From assembly GCF_049445995.1 (NCBI RefSeq), contig NZ_JBMSDZ010000039.1, positions 1 to 12,865 on the forward strand: 12,865 nt of DNA, read 5' to 3'. The stretch's first letter is position 1; each line of letters begins with the position of its first letter. Position numbers and translations under genes: made by a program. Of this stretch, positions 6,569-12,792 are shown piece after piece. Under the pieces are notes generated by a model, which saw nothing but the letters and a program-made list of their open reading frames with translations, was not told the origin of the DNA and made no database searches. The stretch is from Dyella_A sp049445995. Its GTDB lineage: Bacteria; Pseudomonadota; Gammaproteobacteria; Xanthomonadales; Rhodanobacteraceae.

Positions 6569-6603
6569 GAGGGTCGTTTTAGCGCGCAGGCAAAACGACC
6601 CTC
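6569..6603. repeat. Perfect 12-bp inverted repeat
   Basis: GAGGGTCGTTTT (6569-6580) and AAAACGACCCTC (6592-6603) are perfect arms around an 11-base loop. It begins 6 nt past the stop of the DUF2285 gene and sits upstream of the AlpA-like gene. It has no T tract beyond the stem, so it could be a hairpin-type 3' end or a protein-binding dyad that controls the AlpA-like/repA transcript. Confidence 0.6.
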
Positions 6604-6609
6604 CCCCGG

Positions 6610-7365
6610 TCATTCAAGCTGTGCGAGGCGGCGATAGCCGCCGTGCATCAGCGTCTGGCCCCGGCGTACCAGTCGGCGCACGCGAGAGCGCAAGCCGCCG
6701 TCGGCGTACCAGCTTTCGGCGACCACATCCGCACCGAAGAGTCCCGCCGCCGTTTCGCGCAAGGACGCGCCCGCCAGGGTCGCGTCGAGCGCCTGCAGAG
6801 TGTGTAGTTCGAGCAGTGCGGCAGGTGTGGGCCGGCTGCGAGTCAATGCTGCAGGCGCGGCACCGCCGGCGGCGGCGCGTTGCTCCAGCCAAGCCGTCAA
6901 CCCACGCTGGAGCGTGCCGACCGAGGCGCTGGCACGGAGCACATGGACGTAGGCCATGCCGTCCGCGAGGCCCGATGCCAGCGCCAGCCGCAGGCAACCG
7001 CCGGGCCACCGCGCCAGCAGCAGGAGGCGCTTGCCGTCGTGGATCAGGCATTTGTGGCCGGGGATGCGCCAGAACGCGAAGACGACGGCCGTCGGCGGCG
7101 GATCGGCATCCGGGTAGAGCTGGAGCACGCTGTCGTGATCGGGGAACCAGGCCGGATGCGCGTCACGTGCATCCCGCGCCGGGTCTGCGAGCAGGCGCAG
7201 GCCCCAGGCGTGCGCCGCCTCGGGGTGGCGACGATGGCGCAGCCAGTCGCGCCGATAGTCGGGGTTCCTGCGCAGGTACTCCCAAGCCAGCGCGGGGCCG
7301 TCGAGGTGCAGCACGTAGAGATACGCGGCGGTGGAATACCAAGGTTCGGCGCTTCGATCGGCCAT
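6610..7365 (-). CDS. DUF2285 regulator with N-terminal DUF6499-type domain
   Basis: The 251-residue protein matches regulators found beside repA in this ICE family. The N-terminus, about residues 7-44, has the conserved stretch from WYSTAAYLYVLHLDGPALAW through EYLRRNPDYRRDW. The middle and C-terminal parts (from HKCLIHDGKRLLLLARWPGG to the end) correspond to DUF2285, with SLRETAAGLFGADVV and RSRVRRLVRRGQTLMHGGYRRL near the end resembling a helix-turn-helix. It is usually annotated as a transcriptional regulator, and no direct function is known to me. I chose ATG 7365, which has GGGGAG 8 nt upstream, over ATG 7383. Dyads lie on both sides of the gene, at 6569-6603 and 7525-7553. Targets may include the AlpA-like/repA operon. 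Confidence 0.87.
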   Translation of the reverse strand: MADRSAEPWYSTAAYLYVLHLDGPALAWEYLRRNPDYRRDWLRHRRHPEAAHAWGLRLLADPARDARDAHPAWFPDHDSVLQLYPDADPPPTAVVFAFWRIPGHKCLIHDGKRLLLLARWPGGCLRLALASGLADGMAYVHVLRASASVGTLQRGLTAWLEQRAAAGGAAPAALTRSRPTPAALLELHTLQALDATLAGASLRETAAGLFGADVVAESWYADGGLRSRVRRLVRRGQTLMHGGYRRLAQLE

Positions 7366-7684
7366 GATGCACGCTCCCCTCATTGAGCAGGAACATCGCC
7401 ACGATCGTCGCTGTGCAGGGACTACGGCATCACTTCAAGGCGTCATCAGGCACGAGGTAAAGTAACCAGCAGCGTCAAGTCCGATAGGCTCCGGCATCTT
7501 GCACGTGCAGTCCGAATCGTGACGGTGCGGCGTGCGCGAATCGCACGCCGCACGGAACACCCTGCCCCAAGCCGCGGCCCGCATCGTGACTTTTTCGGTC
7601 AGGCAGACCACCGCGCCACGCAAGAGTGGCGTTTCAGACTCGCCGGGTATCGAGCCAGACGAAGAAAGAAAGGAAGCAAGACGA
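7366..7684. other. 319-bp spacer with two inverted repeats, no gene seen
   Basis: I see no convincing coding frame. Besides the DUF2285 ribosome binding site, the spacer holds a perfect 12-bp dyad at 7525-7553 and a 6-bp dyad (CGCCAC, GCAAGA loop, GTGGCG) at 7614-7631. It should hold the DUF2285 promoter, but no clear -35/-10 pair stands out. Confidence 0.5.
7525..7553. repeat. Perfect 12-bp GC-rich inverted repeat
   Basis: GTGCGGCGTGCG (7525-7536) and CGCACGCCGCAC (7542-7553) surround a CGAAT loop. It lies about 130 nt past the DUF2958 stop. It would be a very stable hairpin in RNA of either strand, but lacks a T tract; it could be a transcript 3' end or an operator for DUF2285. Confidence 0.55.
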
Positions 7685-8035
7685 TCAGTCGGGGATCGAA
7701 CCGTCGAGCTGTGCCAGCCGCACATACCCGGACAGCGGTCGTGCCGCGTGGAAATACAGGTCACGCAGGACGGGCCGCCCGAGCGGCCCGACGATAGCGG
7801 CCAGATCCGACAGCTTCACCACGCCCAGCGCGGGCATCCCGATGCCAAGGTCGATCAACCCCCAGGCGGTATTGCCATCGGTGGGATCAAGCGCGGCCAG
7901 CAGCCAGGTCGCGTGCGCGTCCGGCGTGAACAGCCGGACCACCGGCATTGGGTCGATGGGCTGGCCGATAGCGCGCGCCTCGCCGACGGCGAGCAGTTGC
8001 GCGCGTTGTTCGTCGGTAACGAGTGGCTGGGTCAT
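7685..8035 (-). CDS. DUF2958 protein
   Basis: The 116-residue protein belongs to DUF2958, a family of unknown biochemical role common on ICEs and plasmids. The run from PVVRLFTPDAHATWLLAALD through TAWGLIDLGIGMPALGVVKLS and GRPVLRDLYFHAARPLSGYV is conserved throughout. I chose ATG 8035 (MTQPLVTDEQRAQLL). An open frame continues upstream to 8188 but runs through a palindrome-rich spacer and adds residues unlike the family. No strong ribosome binding site precedes 8035 (only GGGA about 8 nt away). It is divergent from the XRE regulator at 8332 and shares a spacer full of dyads with it, so it may be controlled by that protein. Confidence 0.87.
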   Translation of the reverse strand: MTQPLVTDEQRAQLLAVGEARAIGQPIDPMPVVRLFTPDAHATWLLAALDPTDGNTAWGLIDLGIGMPALGVVKLSDLAAIVGPLGRPVLRDLYFHAARPLSGYVRLAQLDGSIPD

Positions 8036-8108
8036 GGCCGGGAATCCCACGAAACCGACGATGCGTGGATACGCTTTGCCGCCAAGACGCGGAAGCGTCG
8101 AAGCGGAT

Positions 8109-8142
8109 GCATGCTTTCGTGCGGAAGCACGAAGGCGCATGC
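8109..8142. repeat. Large hairpin with GGAA loop
   Basis: GCATGC at 8109-8114 and 8137-8142 form the outer stem; TTCGTGC (8116-8122) and GCACGAA (8127-8133) form a perfect inner stem capped by GGAA. A smaller GGAA-capped hairpin lies just to the left at 8086-8099. Confidence 0.5.
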
Positions 8143-8225
8143 CATCGAATCCGACCATGCACGGAAACGTCGATGCGCAATGGTACATATCAGGAAAGAC
8201 ACGGAAGCGGCTCTCCGGTTTTGTC

Positions 8226-8275
8226 GAAATCCGTCAAAGCGGATTTCAGTAACACGGCAACAGGCTAAATTGCCG
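8226..8275. promoter_or_regulatory. Two adjacent dyads, candidate XRE operators
   Basis: GAAATCCG and CGGATTTC (8-bp arms, 6-base spacer) end at 8247; CGGCAA and TTGCCG (6-bp arms, 9-base spacer) span 8255-8275. They lie 57-106 bp before the XRE start, where a promoter is expected. The binding protein is unknown. Confidence 0.45.
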
Positions 8276-8331
8276 TCGATGAGTTAAAGATAACGTGGTT
8301 TTAATTGTCCCGCGAACGGACGCTTCTGTCC

Positions 8332-8622
8332 ATGCAGAAGCGTCCCGTCCAGCCCGGCCGACCGGCCGGCGCCACCACCTTCGATGCCGAACTGGCCCAG
8401 GCGTTCGGTGCGGCGGTGCGTGCATTGCGGACGGAGCGCGGCATCGCCCAGGAATTGCTGGCGAACCAGGCCGGGATCGAGCGTTCCCACTTGGGAAAGA
8501 TCGAACGCGGCGAGCACATGCCCACGCTGGCGCTCATCTTCAAGATCGCCAGCGCGTTGGAGTGCAGCACGGCTGCACTGATGAGCGCGACGGAAAGCCA
8601 GCTTGCGGCGTCCGGCGCGTAG
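8332..8622 (+). CDS. XRE-family helix-turn-helix regulator
   Basis: The 96-residue protein has a Cro/C1-type HTH at about 19-75: the run from FGAAVRALRTERGIAQELLA through NQAGIERSHLGKIERGEHMP to TLALIFKIASALECSTAAL is the five-helix fold. It likely binds DNA as a dimer and represses itself and perhaps DUF2958 or other backbone genes. I chose ATG 8332 (MQKRPVQPGRPAG), where the conserved N-terminus seems to begin; a TTG at 8305 is also in frame, and neither has a strong ribosome binding site. It is one of only two intact plus-strand genes in the window. It is followed by a stable hairpin and a convergent DUF736 gene. Confidence 0.9.
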   Translation: MQKRPVQPGRPAGATTFDAELAQAFGAAVRALRTERGIAQELLANQAGIERSHLGKIERGEHMPTLALIFKIASALECSTAALMSATESQLAASGA

Positions 8623-8630
8623 CTGTTGCC

Positions 8631-8649
8631 GTGCTGCCTCTGGCAGCAC
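8631..8649. terminator. Hairpin between convergent XRE and DUF736 genes
   Basis: GTGCTGCC (8631-8638) and GGCAGCAC (8642-8649) form a perfect 8-bp stem with a 3-base loop, 9 nt past the XRE stop. The position suits a two-way terminator, although no T tract follows on either strand. Confidence 0.5.
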
Positions 8650-8688
8650 TGCGCCCCGCCGCGATGGGCAGGGCGCGGTGGGCGGCGG

Positions 8689-9006
8689 TTAGTCCGCCTG
8701 CTGCGGCTTGCTGCGCGACCAGACCAGGTCGTGCGTGCCATCTTCGTTCTCGATCAGGCGGGCATAGACCGTTGCCGGGAACGATGGATCGTCGAGGGTC
8801 ACGGACACGTAGGGCCGCTCGGCCTTGCTGACTTTCTTCCACGCTGCGCCGATGTCGTGGCCCGCCGCCTGCACGCGGAAGTCGGGGGCGTTCTCGCTGT
8901 CGCCCTTGTCGTTGGGAACCAGCTTGATCTTGACGTTGAGCGTCAGGGTGCGGAGCGTGCCGGTGAAGCCGTCTTTCTCTGCGGTGAAGGTGCCGATGTT
9001 AGCCAT
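8689..9006 (-). CDS. DUF736 protein
   Basis: The 105-residue protein is a clear DUF736 member. It reads MANIGTFTAEKDGFTGTLRT, then LTLNVKIKLVPND, APDFRVQAAGHDIGAAWKK and YVSVTLDDPSFPATVYARLI. The family is a conserved part of alpha-, beta- and gammaproteobacterial ICEs and plasmids and its role is unknown. ATG 9006 has a strong AAGGAG 7 nt upstream, which settles the start; longer frames reach into non-coding DNA. Such a strong site suggests high expression. The gene stands alone, with an 800-bp structured spacer upstream that must contain its promoter. Confidence 0.92.
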   Translation of the reverse strand: MANIGTFTAEKDGFTGTLRTLTLNVKIKLVPNDKGDSENAPDFRVQAAGHDIGAAWKKVSKAERPYVSVTLDDPSFPATVYARLIENEDGTHDLVWSRSKPQQAD

Positions 9007-9127
9007 GACGTTTCTCCTTTCGGGTTGAACAAGGTCGCGCCAGTGCGTCCTTGTTGTGATCCGGCCGACGGGGAATGGGCTGGCTGCACCGCGCAGCGGT
9101 CGCAACAGCGTGGAGAACCTGGAAGCG

Positions 9128-9177
9128 CAAACAATTTGTCTCGCGAGGAAGCCGCGCAGCGGCGGGGAAATTGTTTG
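9128..9177. repeat. 10-bp AT-rich inverted repeat enclosing GC hairpins
   Basis: CAAACAATTT (9128-9137) and AAATTGTTTG (9168-9177) are perfect arms. The 30-base interior holds the palindrome CTCGCGAG at 9140-9147 and the perfect hairpin GCCGC-GCA-GCGGC at 9151-9163. Confidence 0.6.
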
Positions 9178-9511
9178 TACTGGAAGGTTGCGGCCATGAA
9201 GCCCAAGGCGCAGCCGCGTCCCCGCCAGGATTCACGACAAGTCAAGGACGCACGGGCCGCCTGTCCCGGATGGAGATATGGCTGACTCGGCATCTCCGCA
9301 TGATGGCTGCACCGGTTTGCACCCTGACGCGGGCGAGGCCAACACCCCAACGACAGGCGAGAACGCCCCCTGCCGCAACTCGCGGCGATGTGCTTGAGAC
9401 GCGGCGTGGAAGCTCCATAGGGCAAGGCCGAGCGGCGTGTCGGTGAACCGTCCTTCGTGACGACCAGGCGGCGAACCGTCAGCGTCGAGCACGGCACGCT
9501 TTGGCACAACC

Positions 9512-9578
9512 TGCCACAGCAAGCTGGGGCGTAGCCCCACAAGCCCCGTCCCTTGCGGCGGGGCGCAAGCACGTGGCA
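9512..9578. repeat. Branched stem-loop unit
   Basis: TGCCAC (9512-9517) and GTGGCA (9573-9578) can close a loop that holds two perfect hairpins: GGGGC-GTA-GCCCC at 9526-9538 and CTTGCG-GCGGGG-CGCAAG at 9552-9569. The arrangement resembles a three-way junction RNA fold. Confidence 0.45.
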
Positions 9579-9818
9579 AGCGGAGCGCGCAGCGCCGCAG
9601 GCGCGAAGGCGTGAGGGATGGAAGCCGCATGGCCGTGACGACGAAGGCGACACGGGGCGCAGCCCGACAGCCCGGCCGGCGTGGACGCCGGCGCGCGCAT
9701 CGTGTCCGGTCATCCGTGGCCGGGGAACTGCGCACGCGACGACACGGCACCGTCAATGGTCGCGCGGTTCGGTCGGCTATGCTCACACCATTCACAAAGA
9801 ACGCGAACGAGCCATCCC

Positions 9819-10475
9819 GTGACCACCAACATTGTTTTCATCCAAGCCGGAATTTCCGCTGCCGGTATCGCCATTCAACTTTACATCGCATGGCGCAGCC
9901 GTAAGCAATCGGCGCAGCAGTCCGAAGACACGCTCGACATGCAGCGCCTCGTCTCGCATCGCGCTACCGCGGCATTCGTGGCCGACAAGCGCCAGAAGTG
10001 GATCGATGAGTTGCGCACGGACATGGCATTCCATCTAGCGCTATCTCAAGAAATCGCATGGAAGTGGGATGCGCTGCGCAGCAGGACCGCGCTCAGAATC
10101 AGCAAGGAAGCCCACGACGATCCGGCACGTTCCCATCGCATCCTGCAGGAAGCGGCGGATGCGTTTTCTGCAGAAAACGGCGCGCGTGACCGGGAACACC
10201 AAGAGCGGCACTTTCGCGTCACGTTCCGGCTCAATCCTCGGGAACCGCTGCATATAACCCTGCGTACATGCCTGGGTGACGTTCGCACCGTCCTAAGTAA
10301 GCTACAGGGCAGTCGCACGGACGCCGATGCCAAGGCGTTGATGGAAAGGATGGTGATTCTGATCGATCAATCGACCACTCTTACAGAACAAGTGCTCAAG
10401 GCGGAGTGGGATCGTGTGAAGCAGGAAGTCGCTTATCCCGAAGCCTTGATGGCCAAAATCCCCAAGCCCGGCTGA
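9819..10475 (+). CDS. Unrecognised single-pass membrane protein with 'KRQxWIDELR' motif
   Basis: I do not recognise the family. From GTG 9819 the 218-residue product starts TTNIVFIQAGISAAGIAIQ, a single hydrophobic segment at about 5-25, followed by a basic WRSRKQ that would keep the rest in the cytoplasm. Residues about 30-100 are charged and helical and contain ADKRQKWIDELRTDMAFHLA, a pattern seen in scattered small membrane-anchored proteins of unknown role. The C-terminal half is helical and charged (TDADAKALMERMVILIDQST). The start is uncertain: no strong ribosome binding site, and the frame stays open to 9681, but the added residues are Arg-rich and look non-coding. TATGCT at 9778-9783 could be a -10 box. 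Codon use is less GC-biased than the backbone, it runs against its neighbours and it lies between backbone genes, so it is probably an acquired accessory gene. Confidence 0.72.
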   Translation: MTTNIVFIQAGISAAGIAIQLYIAWRSRKQSAQQSEDTLDMQRLVSHRATAAFVADKRQKWIDELRTDMAFHLALSQEIAWKWDALRSRTALRISKEAHDDPARSHRILQEAADAFSAENGARDREHQERHFRVTFRLNPREPLHITLRTCLGDVRTVLSKLQGSRTDADAKALMERMVILIDQSTTLTEQVLKAEWDRVKQEVAYPEALMAKIPKPG

Positions 10476-10484
10476 TCGGCTTTC

Positions 10485-10533
10485 GCGCTCCGACCGGAGC
10501 GCACGCTGTCGCCGCCTGGCCGAAGGCGGTGAC
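10485..10533 (+). terminator. Two hairpins after the membrane-protein gene
   Basis: GCGCTCCG-AC-CGGAGCGC (10485-10502) is a perfect 8-bp stem 10 nt past the stop. The next stem pairs 10508-10517 with 10524-10533, 10 pairs including one G-U, and TTTT follows 8 nt later. Together they probably end the transcript of the 9819 gene, though the T run is not directly at the stem. Confidence 0.45.
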
Positions 10534-10596
10534 GGCGCGATTTTGCTGTGGACGTTGAAACCGGGCGTGGCAAACCTGCCGCGCCCCGGTTCGGGG

Positions 10597-10623
10597 AAAA
10601 CCCCGGCACGAACCGCGCCGGGG
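10597..10623 (-). terminator. Rho-independent terminator of parB
   Basis: Read on the minus strand, CCCCGGC (10623-10617) and GCCGGGG (10607-10601) form a perfect 7-bp GC stem with a 9-base loop, directly followed by TTTT (10600-10597). It lies 13 nt past the parB stop. Confidence 0.75.
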
Positions 10624-10636
10624 TCATTCTGCTAGA

Positions 10637-12637
10637 TCACGCGGCCAGCGCGAGGACCTCCACCTCGTCGGCAGCATCGCTCGGCGCGTCGCTGGCGCCC
10701 GCCGCACCCGGTACTCTTTCTGGCTCCGTGTGGTGCTCGGTCTGGAACACGGCAGGCATCCAGCCGCTACCCTCGGCCAGCCGTTCGGCTTCGCTGGCAA
10801 TGTTGCCCTTCTTGAGCTTCGACAAGCGGGTGACGTGTTCCGAGGCGTACTGCTCGACAGCTTCCAGAATCGCGGCCTTCGGTACGTGCTGGAAATAGCC
10901 CTCGGCAGTCGGCTTCCACCATGCGGCCATGTCCAGCCCCACGGCCTGCGCCAGTTCCGTGCCGGGCCGGCGCTGCGTGGCGCGCGGCGTCACCACGTCC
11001 ACCGTGGCCGCGACGCAGACGGCCAGTAGCCGCACCAGCTCGTCTTGCGATTTCGCCAGCAGCACGGCGAACAGTTCGGCGCTGTCCTGCGGCAAGGCTT
11101 CGCCCGCGACTTCCTGCAGGGTGTGCAACGCCACCGCCGCAGGCGATTCCGACACGTCCTGGGCAAGGTTTTCCAGCCGGTCTTTCACGGTCAGGCGCAC
11201 GCCGAGCGGCAGGCCGTCGCGGTAGGCATTGGGCTGCAAGACGGTCTGCACCATGCCATGCACCAGCGCGGCCAGCGCGACGTGCGGATGCTGCGCGACT
11301 TCGATTTGCAGTGCCGCCGTGCGGTGGGCGCTCAACCGCTGCGCCAGCCGGTCGGAAACGTTCGCGGCCTTCGGTGCTTCGTCGGCATCGCCTTCGTCCT
11401 CGTTCGTGGCTCCGCCCTCCGCGAAACCCTGCCGCAGCCGGTGCAGCGTGCGCAGCGCCTTGGCCTCAGCCTCGCGCAGCAGCCCGCGATAGATCACGGT
11501 TTCGCCTTCGCGGTCGATGGTAACGATGGCACCGGCCACGGCGCGCACGTCCGACGCGTAGTCCTGCAAGGCGTCCTCGATGGCTTGCAGCTCCCCGGTC
11601 ACCTGCTCGCGCCGTTCTTCCAGCGTGGCCACCTTGTCCTTGTCCTCGGCGTCGTAGGCTTCTTCCAGCGTCGTGTCGATCTTGTCGAGACGGCCTTGCA
11701 GCGAAGCGATGCGGCGGGCTTCGCGTGCGCTCGGCTCGCGGCGCTGGCGCGGCGCGTTCTGGAACGTCTGCCGGTCGGCATGGCTCATGTGCGGTACGGC
11801 TTCCACCCACGCCCAACCCTCGGCGCGCACGTCCTCGGCCTGCGCGTCCAGCTTGGCGCACACCAGCGATTCCAGCAGTGCTGCGTCGGTTAGGTAGGTT
11901 CCGGCATCGCCTTCGGCGAACAGGTCGCGGCGGATGTCGCCGCCTGCCGCCGCGTAGGCGTCCAGTCCGACAAAGCGCACCAGCGGATGCGTGGCGGTGA
12001 TTTCGCGCTCGGTCAGACGGTCGCGCAGCGCGGGCGGGCTGCGCTGCCATTCCGGCGCTCCGTAGAACGCAGCTTCCTGCGCGGCGTGGTCGTCGGTGAT
12101 GGTCAGGGCCATCAACTGTTCCAGCGTGGCGGCTCCGGCGCGGTAATCGGCCAACAGGCGCTGCGAGACGTTCGCCAGCTTCAAGCGACGCTGCACCACC
12201 AGCGGGGACACGCCGAAGTCGGCGGCAATGTCCTCGATGGGACGGCCTTCCTTGACCAGCGCGGCGAAGGCCGCGAACTGGTCGGCGGGGTGCATGGCCT
12301 CGCGCTGCACGTTCTCGACAAGGCTCACGGTACGGGCGGACGCATCGGCCACCAGCAGGCACGGCACCTCAACGTCGGCGGCGATGCGCTTCTTTTTCGC
12401 CAGCAGCTTCAACGCGGTCAGGCGGCGGTCGCCTGCGACGACTTCGTACTGCTCGCCACCGTCCTCATGTTGGGCGGCGAGGATGACGACAAGGTTTTGC
12501 AGCAGGCCGACGCGGGTAATGCTCGCGGCCAGTTCGGGGATGGACTGGCGCGGGGTCGTGCGCACGTTGCGCTTGGAGCGGCGCGGCAACAACTGCGATA
12601 GCGGCACCAGAATCAGGTTCTTGGTCGGGTCGGCCAC
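10637..12637 (-). CDS. parB: Large ParB/RepB/Spo0J-family partition protein
   Basis: The protein has the ParB N-terminal fold and HTH followed by a long extra C-terminal half, as in Tn4371-type ICEs. Residue numbers count from GTG 12637 (666 residues). The ParB box GDRRLTALKLL is at about 69-79, ENVQREAMHPADQ at about 108-120, and the HTH of EDIAADFGVSPLVVQRRLKL at about 135-154. A charged, coiled-coil-like stretch with many Glu and Arg lies near 300-360 and an Asp/Glu-rich linker near 420. The start is unresolved. GTG 12637 is the only usual start codon near the conserved region. The frame is open past it to the right edge of the window, and a GGAG at 12696-12693 sits 7 nt before codon CGG at 12685, where an ATG might once have been. 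The gene ends 13 nt before a good terminator. Confidence 0.9.
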   Translation of the reverse strand: MADPTKNLILVPLSQLLPRRSKRNVRTTPRQSIPELAASITRVGLLQNLVVILAAQHEDGGEQYEVVAGDRRLTALKLLAKKKRIAADVEVPCLLVADASARTVSLVENVQREAMHPADQFAAFAALVKEGRPIEDIAADFGVSPLVVQRRLKLANVSQRLLADYRAGAATLEQLMALTITDDHAAQEAAFYGAPEWQRSPPALRDRLTEREITATHPLVRFVGLDAYAAAGGDIRRDLFAEGDAGTYLTDAALLESLVCAKLDAQAEDVRAEGWAWVEAVPHMSHADRQTFQNAPRQRREPSAREARRIASLQGRLDKIDTTLEEAYDAEDKDKVATLEERREQVTGELQAIEDALQDYASDVRAVAGAIVTIDREGETVIYRGLLREAEAKALRTLHRLRQGFAEGGATNEDEGDADEAPKAANVSDRLAQRLSAHRTAALQIEVAQHPHVALAALVHGMVQTVLQPNAYRDGLPLGVRLTVKDRLENLAQDVSESPAAVALHTLQEVAGEALPQDSAELFAVLLAKSQDELVRLLAVCVAATVDVVTPRATQRRPGTELAQAVGLDMAAWWKPTAEGYFQHVPKAAILEAVEQYASEHVTRLSKLKKGNIASEAERLAEGSGWMPAVFQTEHHTEPERVPGAAGASDAPSDAADEVEVLALAA

Positions 12638-12775
12638 TTCCAGCGGCGCGGCGGTTTCAAGGGCGATAGCTTCGGCCTGATTCCGTGACGCGCTCCGAGC
12701 ATAGCGCGCCGACCACCATCGAGCGCCCGATTCGCGCTGGAGTTGGCGATGTGCACGACACGTTGAGCCGTTGGG

Positions 12776-12792
12776 TTGCGCAGTGTGCGCAA
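12776..12792. promoter_or_regulatory. 17-bp perfect dyad upstream of parB
   Basis: TTGCGCA-GTG-TGCGCAA is a perfect dyad with a 3-base centre, about 140 bp upstream of GTG 12637. Its size and symmetry fit an operator or a ParB-type binding site; the binding protein is unknown. The full dyad occurs only once in the window. Confidence 0.5.

Larger units (their letters stand above)
8036..8331. promoter_or_regulatory. Divergent regulatory spacer with several dyads
   Basis: This region separates the divergent DUF2958 and XRE genes and should hold both promoters. It contains GACGC-GGAA-GCGTC at 8086-8099 and a larger hairpin at 8109-8142 with the same GGAA loop. Nearer the XRE gene are GAAATCCG-TCAAAG-CGGATTTC at 8226-8247 and CGGCAA-N9-TTGCCG at 8255-8275. 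The last 60 bp before the XRE start are AT-rich. The two dyads nearest the XRE gene are the best candidates for its operator. Confidence 0.55.
9007..9818. other. 812-bp gene-free region dense in stem-loops
   Basis: Several long frames cross it on both strands, but none gives a recognisable protein. What stands out is structure. Perfect hairpins with GCA or GTA loops occur at 9088-9100, 9151-9163, 9526-9538, 9585-9595 and 9655-9665. There is a nested AT/GC cruciform at 9128-9177. A branched unit spans 9512-9578. A 7-bp dyad (GCCGGCG, TGGA loop, CGCCGGC) lies at 9675-9692. The DUF736 promoter must lie near its left end and that of the 9819 gene near its right end. It could be a structured RNA, a protein-binding or partition site, or debris of a lost insertion. 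Confidence 0.5.

Noticed and set aside
9232..9795. 187-codon minus-strand ORF in the structured spacer
   Set aside because: Composition follows the GC-rich hairpins, with many Arg, Pro and Cys and no domain or ribosome binding site. It resembles over-annotated frames in repeat DNA.
9681..9818. Longer start for the membrane protein
   Set aside because: The added 46 residues are Arg/His-rich and come from the structured spacer. The membrane segment directly after GTG 9819 gives a more natural N-terminus.
11045..11893. 282-codon plus-strand ORF opposite parB
   Set aside because: It lies wholly antisense to a well-supported ParB frame and has no recognisable features.
12699..12704. TATGCT as a parB -10 box
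   Set aside because: No -35 element at 16-18 bp, and a start of transcription there would fall on the GGAG site.
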